Shown: positions 6,439 to 15,236 of the stretch, one piece after another | How the letters are laid out: each line of letters opens with the position of its first letter | Numbering within the stretch: the first letter of the stretch is position 1 | From: Ilumatobacter sp. | GTDB lineage: Bacteria > Actinomycetota > Acidimicrobiia > Acidimicrobiales > Ilumatobacteraceae | Direction: 5' to 3' | DNA length: 40,253 nucleotides | Assembly (NCBI RefSeq): GCF_030065885.1 | Contig: NZ_JASJCS010000026.1 | Coordinates: 1 to 40,253, forward strand | Notes under the pieces: model-generated | What the model saw: only the letters and a program-made list of their open reading frames with translations | Databases searched by the model: none | What the model was told of the DNA's origin: nothing | Program-made: the position numbers and the translations under genes

Positions 6439-8013
6439 ATGTCCGCACCCGTCGTCGACGAGGCCAACCGGCGACGCACCTTCGCGATCATCAGCCACCC
6501 GGACGCGGGCAAGACCACGCTCACCGAGAAGTTCCTGCTCTACGCCGGCGTGCTCGGTGAGGCCGGCGCCGTCAAGGCGCGCAGCGGCCGGCGGTCTGCG
6601 ACCAGCGACTGGATGGAGATGGAGCAGAAGCGCGGCATCTCGATCAGCTCGACCGCCCTCTCGTTCGAGTACCGCGGGCACCAGCTCAACCTGCTGGACA
6701 CACCCGGGCACCGTGACTTCTCCGAGGACACCTACAGGGTGCTGTCGGCGGTCGACGCGGTCGTGATGGTGCTCGACAGCGCCAAGGGCATCGAGCCCCA
6801 GACGCTGAAGCTGTTCGAGGTGTGCCGATCGCGGAACCTGCCGGTGATCACGTTCCTCAACAAGTACGACCGCCCGGGCCGCGAACCGCTCGAGCTGCTC
6901 GACGAGATCGAGGAGCAGATCGGTCTCCGACCGACCCCGGCGACCTGGCCGGTCGGCATCTCAGGCGAGTTCCGCGGTGTCGTCGATCGCCGGACGGGCG
7001 AGTTCACCCGCTTCACGCGGACGACCCGGGGCACCGCCATCGCCCCGGAAGAGATCGTCGCCGCCGCGAGCGCGGCGGCGGAAGAGGGGAGCGCGTGGGA
7101 GCACGCGCAGGACGAGTGCGGCTTGCTCGACGCCGTCGAGGCCGACGTCGACCTCCCGTCGTTCCTGGCGGGGGAGTCGACCCCCGTCTTCGTCGGTTCG
7201 GCGCTCACCAACTTCGGCGTCCGTCACGTGCTGGACGCCATCGTCGAGCTCGCACCGGCTCCGCAACCCCGCCTTGACGTCGCGGGCTTGCCGCGGCCGC
7301 TCGACGGCGACTGCTCGGCCTTCGTGTTCAAGGTGCAGGCCAACATGGACCGTTCGCATCGCGATCGCATCGCCTTCGTGCGAATCTGCTCGGGCCGTTT
7401 CGAGCGCGGCATGGTGCTGATCTGCCACCGCACCGGCAAGCCGTTCGCGACGAAGTACGCATCGACCGTGTTCGGCGCCGAGCGGACCACCGTCGACGAG
7501 GCCTACCCAGGGGACGTCGTGGGGCTCGTCAACGCGACCGACCTCAACATCGGCGACTCGCTGTACGAACACGTGCCCGTCGAGTTCCCACCGATCCCAC
7601 GGTTCTCGCCCGAAGTCTTCGCCAGCGCTCGCCCGCTCGACACCGGCAAGTCCAAGCAGTTCCGGAAGGGGCTGGCGCAGCTCGACGAGGAAGGTGTCGT
7701 GCAGGTGCTGCGCGATCCCGACATGGGCGACAACGCGGCGGTGCTGGCGGCCGTCGGTCAGCTGCAGTTCGACGTGTTCGCCGACCGGCTCGACGTCGAG
7801 TTCAACGCGCCGATCGAGGTGCTGGCGGCGCCGTACGAGTCGATCCGGTTGACCGACGACCAATCGGCGCAGCGACTCCGCGAGATCGGCGGCATCCGGG
7901 TGCTGACCCGCGGCGACGGGCGACTCGTCGCGCTGTTCGAGAGCCGCTACCGCCTGCAGCGGATCGAGAACGACGAGCCCGACCTCGTGCTCGACCACAT
8001 CATCGCCGGATGA
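6439..8013 (+). CDS. prfC: Peptide chain release factor 3 (translational GTPase)
   Basis: 524 residues, matching the usual length of about 525-530. RF3 removes RF1/RF2 from the ribosome after termination using GTP. The G motifs are clear: G1 'SHPDAGKT' (19-26), G2 in 'RGISISST', G3 'DTPGH' (87-91) and G4 'NKYD' (141-144). 'RRSATSDWMEMEQKRGIS' is the RF3-type switch I region. The frame opens earlier at TTG 6394, but ATG 6439 begins the conserved domain and follows a -10-like hexamer. It ends 13 bp from the stop of the convergent DUF3626 gene. RF3 is patchily distributed in bacteria, so its presence is a lineage trait. Confidence 0.93.
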   Translation: MSAPVVDEANRRRTFAIISHPDAGKTTLTEKFLLYAGVLGEAGAVKARSGRRSATSDWMEMEQKRGISISSTALSFEYRGHQLNLLDTPGHRDFSEDTYRVLSAVDAVVMVLDSAKGIEPQTLKLFEVCRSRNLPVITFLNKYDRPGREPLELLDEIEEQIGLRPTPATWPVGISGEFRGVVDRRTGEFTRFTRTTRGTAIAPEEIVAAASAAAEEGSAWEHAQDECGLLDAVEADVDLPSFLAGESTPVFVGSALTNFGVRHVLDAIVELAPAPQPRLDVAGLPRPLDGDCSAFVFKVQANMDRSHRDRIAFVRICSGRFERGMVLICHRTGKPFATKYASTVFGAERTTVDEAYPGDVVGLVNATDLNIGDSLYEHVPVEFPPIPRFSPEVFASARPLDTGKSKQFRKGLAQLDEEGVVQVLRDPDMGDNAAVLAAVGQLQFDVFADRLDVEFNAPIEVLAAPYESIRLTDDQSAQRLREIGGIRVLTRGDGRLVALFESRYRLQRIENDEPDLVLDHIIAG

Positions 8014-8026
8014 CTCGCCGCGCGAC

Positions 8027-9046
8027 TCACCGGCCGGCGTCGGACCCGAATCGCAGGACGCAGTGCCAGAGCTTCTTGTGCTGTTGGAGCGGCCCGAGCT
8101 CGTCATCGCCCTCGAGGCTCGGTGGCGTGTAGGGACGGCCGGCGAGCGACCGCCCGATCGCGGCGGCATCGACCAGCCCCGACTCGCCGGCGATTCGCCG
8201 TGCGAGCTCGACGACGGTCGGCCCCCGGAAGTCGGCCGGGATCGTGTCCGGTCGCACCGCTGAGCCCCCGTGCCACCGGAGCCGGACGTCGTGCCGCCGC
8301 GCGACGTGTTCGAGCGATGCTCCGACCGCAGTGCCCAGGAAGCTCGGGTCGGCGACGACTTCCTCGACGTCGTCCATCAGCGACACCCGGCCGTGCACCT
8401 GGGCCTCGACGTACCAGTCGAGCTCACGGGAAGGAGCGTGAGTCCCGGTGGGCGCGGTGTTCCGGTCGATCAGGTCCTCGGCGGAGCGGCCCGGCGGCGG
8501 GGCAGCGAGCACACCGGCGAGCACGCTGAGCATCTCGTCCGCGACACCGGCATCGCGGGGGTCGAGGTGGCTGTCCCCGACGGTGAAGGTCGCCCGCTGC
8601 TTGCAGTGCTCGTGCAGCACGACGTACGACGACCCGAACCGCGGCGAGCCGCCGAACGCGTCACCGGTCACGTCGAGCGCGCCGTAGACGGGTCGGACGG
8701 CGTCGACGCCGTCGTAGGCCCCGTCGAACATCCGACGTTCCCACAGCGTCCGTCGCCCACCGGGCACCGCGAACCGGCCGCCGTTGGAGATGCCGGTCTC
8801 GAACTGCGGGCGGTAGCACCCGTCGTCGAGCAACCCGTCCGCAACGCTTCGCCCGTGCCGATCGCGCCGGTCCGGATGGAAGTTCAGCGTCAGCCGAGAT
8901 CGGGCGAGGAGCTCGTCGGCCAACACAGCTGCATCGGCGGGGGAGCGGGTCGTCAGTCGATCGAGCGCAGCATCACGATCCGCCCGCGCCCGCGCTCTGA
9001 CGGCACCGATCGCGGCGAGCTGCGCGTCGTCGAGCTGATGGCCCAT
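8027..9046 (-). CDS. DUF3626 domain-containing protein
   Basis: 339 residues. The whole protein matches the DUF3626 pattern as I recall it. It has 'LTLNFHPDR' (53-60), 'GCYRPQFETGISNGG' (76-90), 'RRTLWERRMFDGAYDG' (98-113), 'RPVYGALD', 'GGSPRFGSSYVVL' and, near the C-terminus, 'DFRGPTVVELARRIA' and 'KLWHCVLRFG'. The family has no established function to my knowledge. Conserved His, Asp, Arg and Glu residues suggest an enzyme. No signal peptide or membrane segment is seen, so it is probably cytoplasmic. The frame extends upstream to 9184, which would overlap the end of the next gene. ATG 9046 has a GAGG about 9 nt upstream. Confidence 0.85.
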   Translation of the reverse strand: MGHQLDDAQLAAIGAVRARARADRDAALDRLTTRSPADAAVLADELLARSRLTLNFHPDRRDRHGRSVADGLLDDGCYRPQFETGISNGGRFAVPGGRRTLWERRMFDGAYDGVDAVRPVYGALDVTGDAFGGSPRFGSSYVVLHEHCKQRATFTVGDSHLDPRDAGVADEMLSVLAGVLAAPPPGRSAEDLIDRNTAPTGTHAPSRELDWYVEAQVHGRVSLMDDVEEVVADPSFLGTAVGASLEHVARRHDVRLRWHGGSAVRPDTIPADFRGPTVVELARRIAGESGLVDAAAIGRSLAGRPYTPPSLEGDDELGPLQQHKKLWHCVLRFGSDAGR

Positions 9047-9158
9047 CGCCGCTGATCCTCGCGCAGCGAGTGCACCGGCCCCGGAACCGAGTCGGTCTCC
9101 GTGCGATTCCGAGACCCGCCACGTACCAACCGGCTTGCCTGATCGGACCGCGCAGGTC

Positions 9159-12077
9159 TCAGATGCAGTCGTCCCGGTACGCACAGAGCTGTGCGTAGGT
9201 CTCGTTGAGGCGATCGAGCGCGCTGTCGAACGTCAAGAGCTCGAGGCGATGGGAGAAGGGTTCGACGTAGCGGACCGACTCGTCATCCCACGACCAGTCA
9301 CTGCTCCAGGAAACATCCCGCAACTCCTCGAAGTAGACGGTGGACCACGTGATCTCCTGAATGCCGGTCAGTTGCAGGACAACGCCGAAATCCTCCTTCA
9401 GTTCGCTGTCCCGAACACGATGGAGCACGTGGTAGACGTATGTCCCGTCGTTCTCCTGCCGTGCGAAGAGTTGCACGTCTCGGGCATCGTTCCGCTCGTA
9501 CTCCAGCGGGCGCTCCTCGATGATCGCCCGGATCTCTCCCACCGTGTCGCTGAGAGAGTCGGCCTCGGCCTGCAGCCGGCGCTGCGCCTTCTCGTCGATC
9601 ACCGAGAGCGGGTCGGACAGCTTGGGTGCATCAGGATCATCCGGAAGGATGGCAGCGATGATCGACAGGACGAGACCGATGATCGAGACTGCGATAGCTA
9701 TTGGTGGCGTTGCGGAGAGGAGCCTCAGAGCGGCGACGTTCGCGACGAAGCCGAAGAACTCGACGACGTCTTGGTTCGAATTTCCCCACTGACCGGCTGA
9801 GATCTCAGAGACCACCAGGGTCCCGCTGGTCAATGCTGCCAAGCCCGCGAAGAGAGCTGCACCCTTCAGGTTCCCCTGGAACTTCTTGGAGGCATCGCCG
9901 CTCAGCGAAAATGTCATCGTGACGATGCTCGCTGGGTCGATCCCTCGCGCGGCGGCGTTGAAGGATGCGTTTCCTTCCGCTGCAATCATTGCGAGCGGCA
10001 TCGCACGAAGCAGGTACTCGTCGTGGCGCACGTCCGCGCTTCGTGCGGCGATCTCGAATCGCGTGCGCAAGGAGCGCAGCTCATCGTCGTCGACCCAAGC
10101 GGCGATGGCATCTCGCTGCTGTCCGGTCAGGGACGGCAGCCAGTCCCCTTGGAGGTCGGCTCGACCGGCGTCGTGCTCGAATTCACCCGCGTACCACGGG
10201 TTGGGGCTTCCTGGTGGGAGCCCCGCAACCGTGGCCGCCTCGCGCAGGTACGTGTCGACCTCTTCGGCGAAGGACTCGTACCTGAGCTGACCGTCTCCGA
10301 TGGAGGTGCTGAACGTCCAGGACTCGCATGCGGGCGTCGTCGAGTGCTCGTACGGCCGAATGGTGATGATGCCGTCTCTCGCCGGCTCGGCGAAACTCAT
10401 GGAGTCCGGGAGGTTGAAGAAGGTGACGGTCCGACGTCCGGCATTCGTCGTGACGGTGGTTCCGCGGGTCTTGAGGCCGTAGCCACCGAAGCCGTCCTTC
10501 TCTCGCCAGGAAGCCTCGGCGTAGAGCCGCTCGGCCCCGGCCGGGTCGATGTCGATCGCCAGGGTGTTGCCATCGGATGCGACGACCTGCATGTCCAGAT
10601 CTGCCGGACACAATTCCGTTCCCGGTTCCGGGTCCCCGATGGGTGTCACCCCGGGTGTCGGTGCATCCGCGACCGCAGGGTCGGAGCCGCCACTCGGTCC
10701 CTCCGTGAAGATCGCGGGGTGCATCACGGGTGGGGACGGCGGATCGATCTCTGGCGGGTCGACGAACTCCACGTCGGGCACGCACTCCGACGCGTCGAAG
10801 CTCTGTCGTGGTGCGCTGCCGACGAGCACTTCGGTTCCGTCGGGGCGCTGCTCGTACATGCGCAACTGCCACGCGCCGGTCGGGATGCCGCCGAGCGCCA
10901 CGGTGGCCGTGCTGTCGTCGTCGATCGTGTGGACGTGGCTGCCATGGATCTGATCGCCGGTCGCCGGGTCGACGAGCGAGATCCGATAGCCGGTTGATGC
11001 ACCAGTCTTGTTCGTGACCAGCGCCTGCATCCGTGCGGTCTCATCGGCGGCGCAACTCGGTGCGATGTCCCATGTCACAGTCGTCGAGGTCGACGTCAGA
11101 CACGTCGAGCGCCACGACTCGCCCGGATTCTTGACCGACACGTCCAGTGGCGTGGACAACGCGTAGCCGCGTTCGATCCACTTCCCGAAGATGACCACCA
11201 CCTCGCTGTACGAACTGCGGTTCTTGAGAGAGATGTCCCAGCGGCCGACGAACGGTCGGCGCGTCCAGTCGTTCTCGCTGATGTGCGCATCGCGATCGAT
11301 GTAGTGCCAGGAGTCGCCGGGGCCGTTTCGACCGTACAGCCACGCCCGGATGAGGAAATCGCTGCGGAGCACTGGCCACGCGTTGCCGTCGTCGTCGAAT
11401 CGGAGCGGCCGCTCGTCGACCATTCGCATCGACAGAATCGCGTTGCGTTCCATCTGGAACGGCTCGCTCCACACGTTGGGTCCGTTGACGACCAGCGTCG
11501 GACTCGAGGCGCAGTCCTGGCTCGGGCGGTCCGGTGGCGAGTGCGGCGCAACGCACGTCGAGAAGCCGGACGCTTCGGTCCGGCCGATGATGCCGGTCAC
11601 CGGCGAGTTCCAGTACGCGACCTCGAGGACGAACGATGTCGTCGTCGAATCGGACGGGTTCGTGTAGGTGAACGTGCCGTCGTCCATGAACCCGTCGCTC
11701 TGGAACGGTCCGTCGGCGGCGAAGCCCCTCTTCTGGCTGGAACTCGCGTAGCCGGGGAACCCGTCGGCGAGCATCGGGGACAACCTGATCTCGCTGTTGA
11801 AGCTGTGCCGGAAGGTGAGCGCGGTCGGATGCGATGTCCAGTGCCTGATCGTGGCGCGGAACGTCTCGCCGGGAGCCAGGTCCACAGCCCCGAACGTGGT
11901 CGCCGTCGGACCCGGCGTCTCGATCTCCAGCTTGTCGAGGCAACCACCGGCAGCTTCGACCGGCGCTGCTTCGGAGGCCCCAGCTGTGATCGCTCCGACG
12001 AGCAGCGCTCCCGCCAGGAGCAGGCTCACGCACCGTCGCCCCGCTCGATCCGCGCTCGTTTGTGGCCGACTGCGCAT
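9159..12077 (-). CDS. Large secreted protein of unknown function with hydrophobic hairpin
   Basis: 972 residues; I do not recognise the family. Residues 1-43 form a Sec signal peptide (basic start, 'LLLAGALLVGAITAGASEA'). Residues about 45-430 contain several beta-rich blocks with scattered cysteines, and a Pro-rich linker follows (about 435-480). A further beta-rich block (about 485-590) is followed by a helical region (about 600-735). Then come two hydrophobic segments, about 739-757 and 774-813 ('PPIAIAVSIIGLVLSIIAA'), separated by a polar loop. A soluble, Asp/Glu/Trp-rich tail of about 148 residues ends the protein. The hairpin could anchor it in the membrane or insert into a target membrane; this is inference. 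ATG 12077 has AAGGGG about 8 nt upstream. Base composition appears lower in GC than in its neighbours. Confidence 0.8.
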   Translation of the reverse strand: MRSRPQTSADRAGRRCVSLLLAGALLVGAITAGASEAAPVEAAGGCLDKLEIETPGPTATTFGAVDLAPGETFRATIRHWTSHPTALTFRHSFNSEIRLSPMLADGFPGYASSSQKRGFAADGPFQSDGFMDDGTFTYTNPSDSTTTSFVLEVAYWNSPVTGIIGRTEASGFSTCVAPHSPPDRPSQDCASSPTLVVNGPNVWSEPFQMERNAILSMRMVDERPLRFDDDGNAWPVLRSDFLIRAWLYGRNGPGDSWHYIDRDAHISENDWTRRPFVGRWDISLKNRSSYSEVVVIFGKWIERGYALSTPLDVSVKNPGESWRSTCLTSTSTTVTWDIAPSCAADETARMQALVTNKTGASTGYRISLVDPATGDQIHGSHVHTIDDDSTATVALGGIPTGAWQLRMYEQRPDGTEVLVGSAPRQSFDASECVPDVEFVDPPEIDPPSPPVMHPAIFTEGPSGGSDPAVADAPTPGVTPIGDPEPGTELCPADLDMQVVASDGNTLAIDIDPAGAERLYAEASWREKDGFGGYGLKTRGTTVTTNAGRRTVTFFNLPDSMSFAEPARDGIITIRPYEHSTTPACESWTFSTSIGDGQLRYESFAEEVDTYLREAATVAGLPPGSPNPWYAGEFEHDAGRADLQGDWLPSLTGQQRDAIAAWVDDDELRSLRTRFEIAARSADVRHDEYLLRAMPLAMIAAEGNASFNAAARGIDPASIVTMTFSLSGDASKKFQGNLKGAALFAGLAALTSGTLVVSEISAGQWGNSNQDVVEFFGFVANVAALRLLSATPPIAIAVSIIGLVLSIIAAILPDDPDAPKLSDPLSVIDEKAQRRLQAEADSLSDTVGEIRAIIEERPLEYERNDARDVQLFARQENDGTYVYHVLHRVRDSELKEDFGVVLQLTGIQEITWSTVYFEELRDVSWSSDWSWDDESVRYVEPFSHRLELLTFDSALDRLNETYAQLCAYRDDCI

Positions 12078-12117
12078 CCCGAATCCCCTTCATCCGCCCA
12101 TCAAGAACCAGCGCCTG

Positions 12118-12167
12118 AAGCTAGCTCACCGTCGCGCAGCGTGAGACGCTTCTTGAGCGAACCTTGA
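12118..12167 (-). promoter_or_regulatory. Promoter region with TCAAG-N6-TCAAG box, before the 972-residue protein
   Basis: On the minus strand TCAAG occurs twice with an 11-bp period (starting at 12167 and 12156), about one helical turn, in the form TCAAG-N-TTC-NN-TCAAG. A -10-like TAGCTT (12123-12118) lies 28 nt further on, and ATG 12077 about 40 nt after that. The same box lies before the giant repeat protein at 29238. This looks like an activator site upstream of the -35 region. Confidence 0.45.
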
Positions 12168-12311
12168 AGGTTGGGGGAAGGATCGGGCGGGCCAGTCTCC
12201 TGCCATCGGGGTACTGGCAGCGAGCGAGTCACCAGCAACCCTGGTTCAGCAAGGAGTGCCAGAGTGGTGTCCATCGCCAGGATCCCCGCGCGCCGGGGGC
12301 CCGGCTGGCAG

Positions 12312-12326
12312 TATTTCGTCATGACG
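12312..12326 (+). repeat. Left inverted repeat around the zinc-ribbon gene
   Basis: TATTTCGTCATGACG, exactly inverted at 12676-12690. Its inner ten bases, CGTCATGACG, are self-palindromic and contain the ATG start codon (12321) of the gene between the repeats. The outer flank (GCCGGG-type) is also partly shared with the right copy. Confidence 0.75.
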
Positions 12327-12683
12327 GAACCTCGCCGTTGCCGCTGGTGCAGGAGAGTGCTCCCGGAGCGGGAGGGGCCGGGCCGGCCGAAGCAGTTCTG
12401 CAGCCAACGGTGCCGCCAGTGGGACTGGGTCTCGCGCCAACGAGCGAATGAGCTCGAGCTGAGCGAGCACGAGCTCGTCATCGCGCGCCACGAGCTCGAC
12501 GCCCTGCACGACGACCTCTACGTCCTCGCGTGCGCGGTCGACGACGCAGAGCGCGACCTCGCCACCGGCCGCCAGACGATCCACTCCCTGACCGACACCC
12601 TGACCTGGCTCCTCGACGCCGCACGGCCCCTCCGAGACCGCGAACTCTCCGCACCAACCCCACCACCCACCAATACGTCATGA
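12321..12683 (+). CDS. Small zinc-ribbon protein
   Basis: 120 residues. C7-x2-C10 and C27-x3-C31 form a likely zinc site around 'GPGRPKQFCSQRCRQ', a motif seen in many small uncharacterised actinobacterial proteins. Residues about 40-108 are charged and helical, probably a coiled coil ('ELELSEHELVIARHELDAL'). The tail is Pro/Thr-rich. The frame extends upstream to GTG/ATG codons near 12171, but the zinc domain begins at ATG 12321. That ATG lies inside the left inverted repeat, and the stop TGA (12681-12683) lies inside the right one. This suggests the gene and repeats move or are copied as a unit. Possible roles include DNA or RNA binding; none is proven. Confidence 0.7.
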   Translation: MTEPRRCRWCRRVLPEREGPGRPKQFCSQRCRQWDWVSRQRANELELSEHELVIARHELDALHDDLYVLACAVDDAERDLATGRQTIHSLTDTLTWLLDAARPLRDRELSAPTPPPTNTS

Positions 12684-12690
12684 CGAAATA
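12676..12690 (-). repeat. Right inverted repeat around the zinc-ribbon gene
   Basis: CGTCATGACGAAATA on the plus strand, the exact reverse complement of 12312-12326. It contains the TGA stop codon of the gene. GCCGGGGG follows directly, echoing the GC-rich flank of the left copy. Confidence 0.75.
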
Positions 12691-13138
12691 GCCGGGGGTC
12701 GAGCGCCGACGGGGACAGAGGGATGGGCAAACCCCTCGACCACGAGTCGAGACCAGGCGGATCGGCGACCACCGGCGACGCCCGAGCCGAAACCTCCAGG
12801 TAGGCAGGCCGCGAGGGAGAGCGATCCGACGGGGTGGCCGCCGACGTGCGGATGCCAGTGGAGATTGATGGGCGAAGGCAATGGGGATGCACCTCAAGTA
12901 GAGGGTCAATCGCGTCGGACAGCCGCAGACACGGCTCAGTCCGGGCTGCCGCCCATAATCTCCGTTATGTCAATATTGCGTCACGCGATCGACAAAGTGT
13001 CTGCGAATGGTCAAGAATGGACGAGTCGCAGGGCCCGAAGCCATGCCGTTCGCCTCGCTCACGGCCGGATCGTCGGTTCCAGCGGCAGTGCGGGCTGACC
13101 GATATCGAACTGTCCCTGTTGGAGGAGGCCGCAGTTCC
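12691..13138. other. Intergenic stretch of about 450 bp
   Basis: No convincing gene. Short frames on both strands lack family features and look like composition shadows. The right part (about 12950-13020) is more AT-rich. It includes an inverted repeat CATAA-N6-TTATG (12954-12969), a plausible operator or promoter element for the M23 peptidase gene. A GGAGGAGG ribosome binding site at 13121-13128 precedes that gene. I looked for a cyclic-di-AMP riboswitch, common before cell-wall hydrolase genes, and did not find its conserved segments. Confidence 0.55.
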
Positions 13139-15184
13139 ATGCACAAGTTCCGTACCCATCTGATTCGAGCCGTCACCTGTGGCGTCGTGTTGTCGCTGGC
13201 ACCCCTCGCGAGCGTCTCCCCCGGCGCTTCGGCGGACGCGCCGGCGGTCGCGGTCTCCGGTCTCTCCCGCGGTGCCCGCGGTGACGCGGTGCGCTCGGTG
13301 CAGCAGGCGCTCGTGAACCAGGGCGTGTCGGTTTCGGGCGGCGTGGACGGCATCTTCGGTCCCGGCACCGAGGCGGCGCTGAAGTCGTTCCAGTCCTCCC
13401 AGGGTCTGTCGGCGACGGGTGTGGTCGACGACGCCACCGCGCTGGCGCTCGGCCTCGCATCGAGCTCTCTGCTCGGGCTGACGCAAGGGAACCGGGGCGA
13501 CGCCGTGAAGCAGCTCCAGCAGCAGCTGATCGCCGCAGGGCTCGACCCGGCGGGTGGCGCAGATGGGATCTTCGGCCCCGGCACCGCCGCTGCGCTCAGC
13601 TCGTTCCAGCAGCAGCAGGGTCTCGCCGAGTCCGGCCGGGTCGACGCCGCGACCGCTGCGGCGCTCGGTGCGGTGCGCGAGGCTCCGGCGGCGCCTGCCG
13701 CAACCGATGATGCCGGTGCGCCGGCGCCCGCTGCGCCGGCCTCTCCCCTCGTCGGTCTGAAGATCGGGTCGCGGGGCACGGCGGTCCAGCAGCTGCAGCA
13801 GCAGTTGATCGACGCCGGCTTCCGCGTCGTCGGCGGCGCCGACGGGATCTTCGGCGTGCTCACCGCCAACGCACTCAGCTCGTTCCAGTACTCGGTCGAC
13901 CTGCCGGCGAACGCGATCGTCGACGAGGCCACGGCCAGCGCGCTCGATGCCGCTGTGCCGGCCGGCGGTGGCGAGGCGACGAGCTCCGGCGACACGCCGA
14001 GTGGGTCGGGTGACTCGTCCTCTCCCCTGGTCGGCCTCAAGTACGGTTCGCTCGGCTCGGACGTCGAGGCGCTCCAGCGTGCGCTGCTGGCGGCGGGCAT
14101 GACGGTCCGCGGCGGCGCCGACGGCGTGTTCGGCCCCGCGACGAGGGCGGCGGTCGAACAGTTCCAGGCCAGCGCGGGGCTCGAGCAGACCGGGCGAGTC
14201 GACGCAGCAACGGCCACGGCGCTCGAGTCCGAGTCCGCTGTGCACAGCGTCGCGAAGGCCAGTCCGCTCGTGGGCTTGAAGGCCGGTTCGCTCGGCTCGT
14301 CGGTGAAGCAGCTCCAGTCGGCGCTGATGGAGGCCGGCGTGAAGGTCCGGGGCGGTGCGGACGGCATCTTCGGCCCCGCGACCGCGCAGGCACTCAGGGA
14401 GTTCCAGACGTCGCAGGGCCTCGAGGCGACCGGCGTCGTCAACGCGGACACCATCGAGGCGCTCGAGAACCCGAAGGCTCCCGTGACGAGCAGCACCGAG
14501 GCCGGCGGCTATGCGGCGTACGGCGAGAAGGGGCAGCGTGTGGCCGACCTGCAGTCGGCGCTCGTGCAGGCCGGCGTCTCGGTGCGCGGCGGTGTCGACG
14601 GTGTGTTCGGTGCCGGCACCAGCGCGGCGGTCATGGACTACCAGCGCCAGCAGGGCCTCAAGGTGACCGGCAAGGTCAACGACTCGACGGCGGCCGCGCT
14701 GGGGCTGGTCAAGGCGCCCGCGCCCACGGCGCCCGAGTCGAGCAGCGTCACGCTCGAGGTCTTCCCGGTGCAGGGCAAGTGCTACTACGGCGACACGTGG
14801 CACTATCCGCGCGGCGGTGGCCGCCTCCACCTCGGCGTCGACATCATCGCGCCGGAGGGCAAAGAGCTGTACGCCGCTGCCGACGGCAAGATCACGAAGG
14901 TGTACACGGACTACCCGGGTTCGCTCGCCGGCAACGGCGTGCGCATCACCATGGCCGACGGCACGGCCTTCTTCTACGCCCACATGACCCAGGTGGCCGA
15001 GGGCATCGAGGTCGGCGTTCCTGTCCGGGCCGGTCAGCTGGTCGGCTACGTCGGCAGCACCGGCAACTCGGGCACGCCGCACCTCCACTTCGAAGTGCAC
15101 CCGAAGGGCGGCGCGGCGATCAACCCGTATCCGCTGGTCAAGGCCATCGACCAGTGCTCGAACGAAGCCTCCCGCGCGGCCTGA
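13139..15184 (+). CDS. Exported M23 metallopeptidase with six peptidoglycan-binding repeats
   Basis: 681 residues. A Sec signal peptide ends near residue 34 ('VSPGASADAP'). Six PG_binding_1 repeats of about 65-75 residues follow, each with a 'GGxDGxFGxxT' core. The third is divergent ('GVLTANALSSFQYSVDL'). The C-terminal M23 (LytM/lysostaphin-like) domain, about 540-675, has all zinc ligands: H564 and D568 in 'HLGVD', and H650 in 'HLHFE', plus catalytic H615 and H648. It should cut peptide cross-links in peptidoglycan outside the cell, held to the wall by the repeats. ATG 13139 is chosen because GGAGGAGG lies 10 nt upstream and a signal peptide starts there. The frame itself opens at 13007. 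Near-identical repeat DNA suggests internal duplication. Confidence 0.93.
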   Translation: MHKFRTHLIRAVTCGVVLSLAPLASVSPGASADAPAVAVSGLSRGARGDAVRSVQQALVNQGVSVSGGVDGIFGPGTEAALKSFQSSQGLSATGVVDDATALALGLASSSLLGLTQGNRGDAVKQLQQQLIAAGLDPAGGADGIFGPGTAAALSSFQQQQGLAESGRVDAATAAALGAVREAPAAPAATDDAGAPAPAAPASPLVGLKIGSRGTAVQQLQQQLIDAGFRVVGGADGIFGVLTANALSSFQYSVDLPANAIVDEATASALDAAVPAGGGEATSSGDTPSGSGDSSSPLVGLKYGSLGSDVEALQRALLAAGMTVRGGADGVFGPATRAAVEQFQASAGLEQTGRVDAATATALESESAVHSVAKASPLVGLKAGSLGSSVKQLQSALMEAGVKVRGGADGIFGPATAQALREFQTSQGLEATGVVNADTIEALENPKAPVTSSTEAGGYAAYGEKGQRVADLQSALVQAGVSVRGGVDGVFGAGTSAAVMDYQRQQGLKVTGKVNDSTAAALGLVKAPAPTAPESSSVTLEVFPVQGKCYYGDTWHYPRGGGRLHLGVDIIAPEGKELYAAADGKITKVYTDYPGSLAGNGVRITMADGTAFFYAHMTQVAEGIEVGVPVRAGQLVGYVGSTGNSGTPHLHFEVHPKGGAAINPYPLVKAIDQCSNEASRAA

Positions 15185-15224
15185 CCGACGATCGGGACCG
15201 CCGCTGCAGCGGCCGCGGCGACCG

Positions 15225-15230
15225 TACGCT
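15225..15230 (+). promoter_or_regulatory. -10 hexamer TACGCT before the LLM-class oxidoreductase
   Basis: TACGCT ends 6 nt before ATG 15237, and no Shine-Dalgarno sequence lies between, as expected for a leaderless transcript. Confidence 0.45.
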
Positions 15231-15236
15231 GTCGCG

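Noticed and set aside
12900..13138. Cyclic-di-AMP (ydaO-type) riboswitch before the cell-wall hydrolase gene
   Set aside because: Expected from similar genes in other actinobacteria, but the conserved aptamer segments could not be found by eye.
12834..13163. Short plus-strand open frame of 109 codons before the M23 gene
   Set aside because: It has no domain, overlaps the peptidase ribosome binding site and start, and its composition is random-like.
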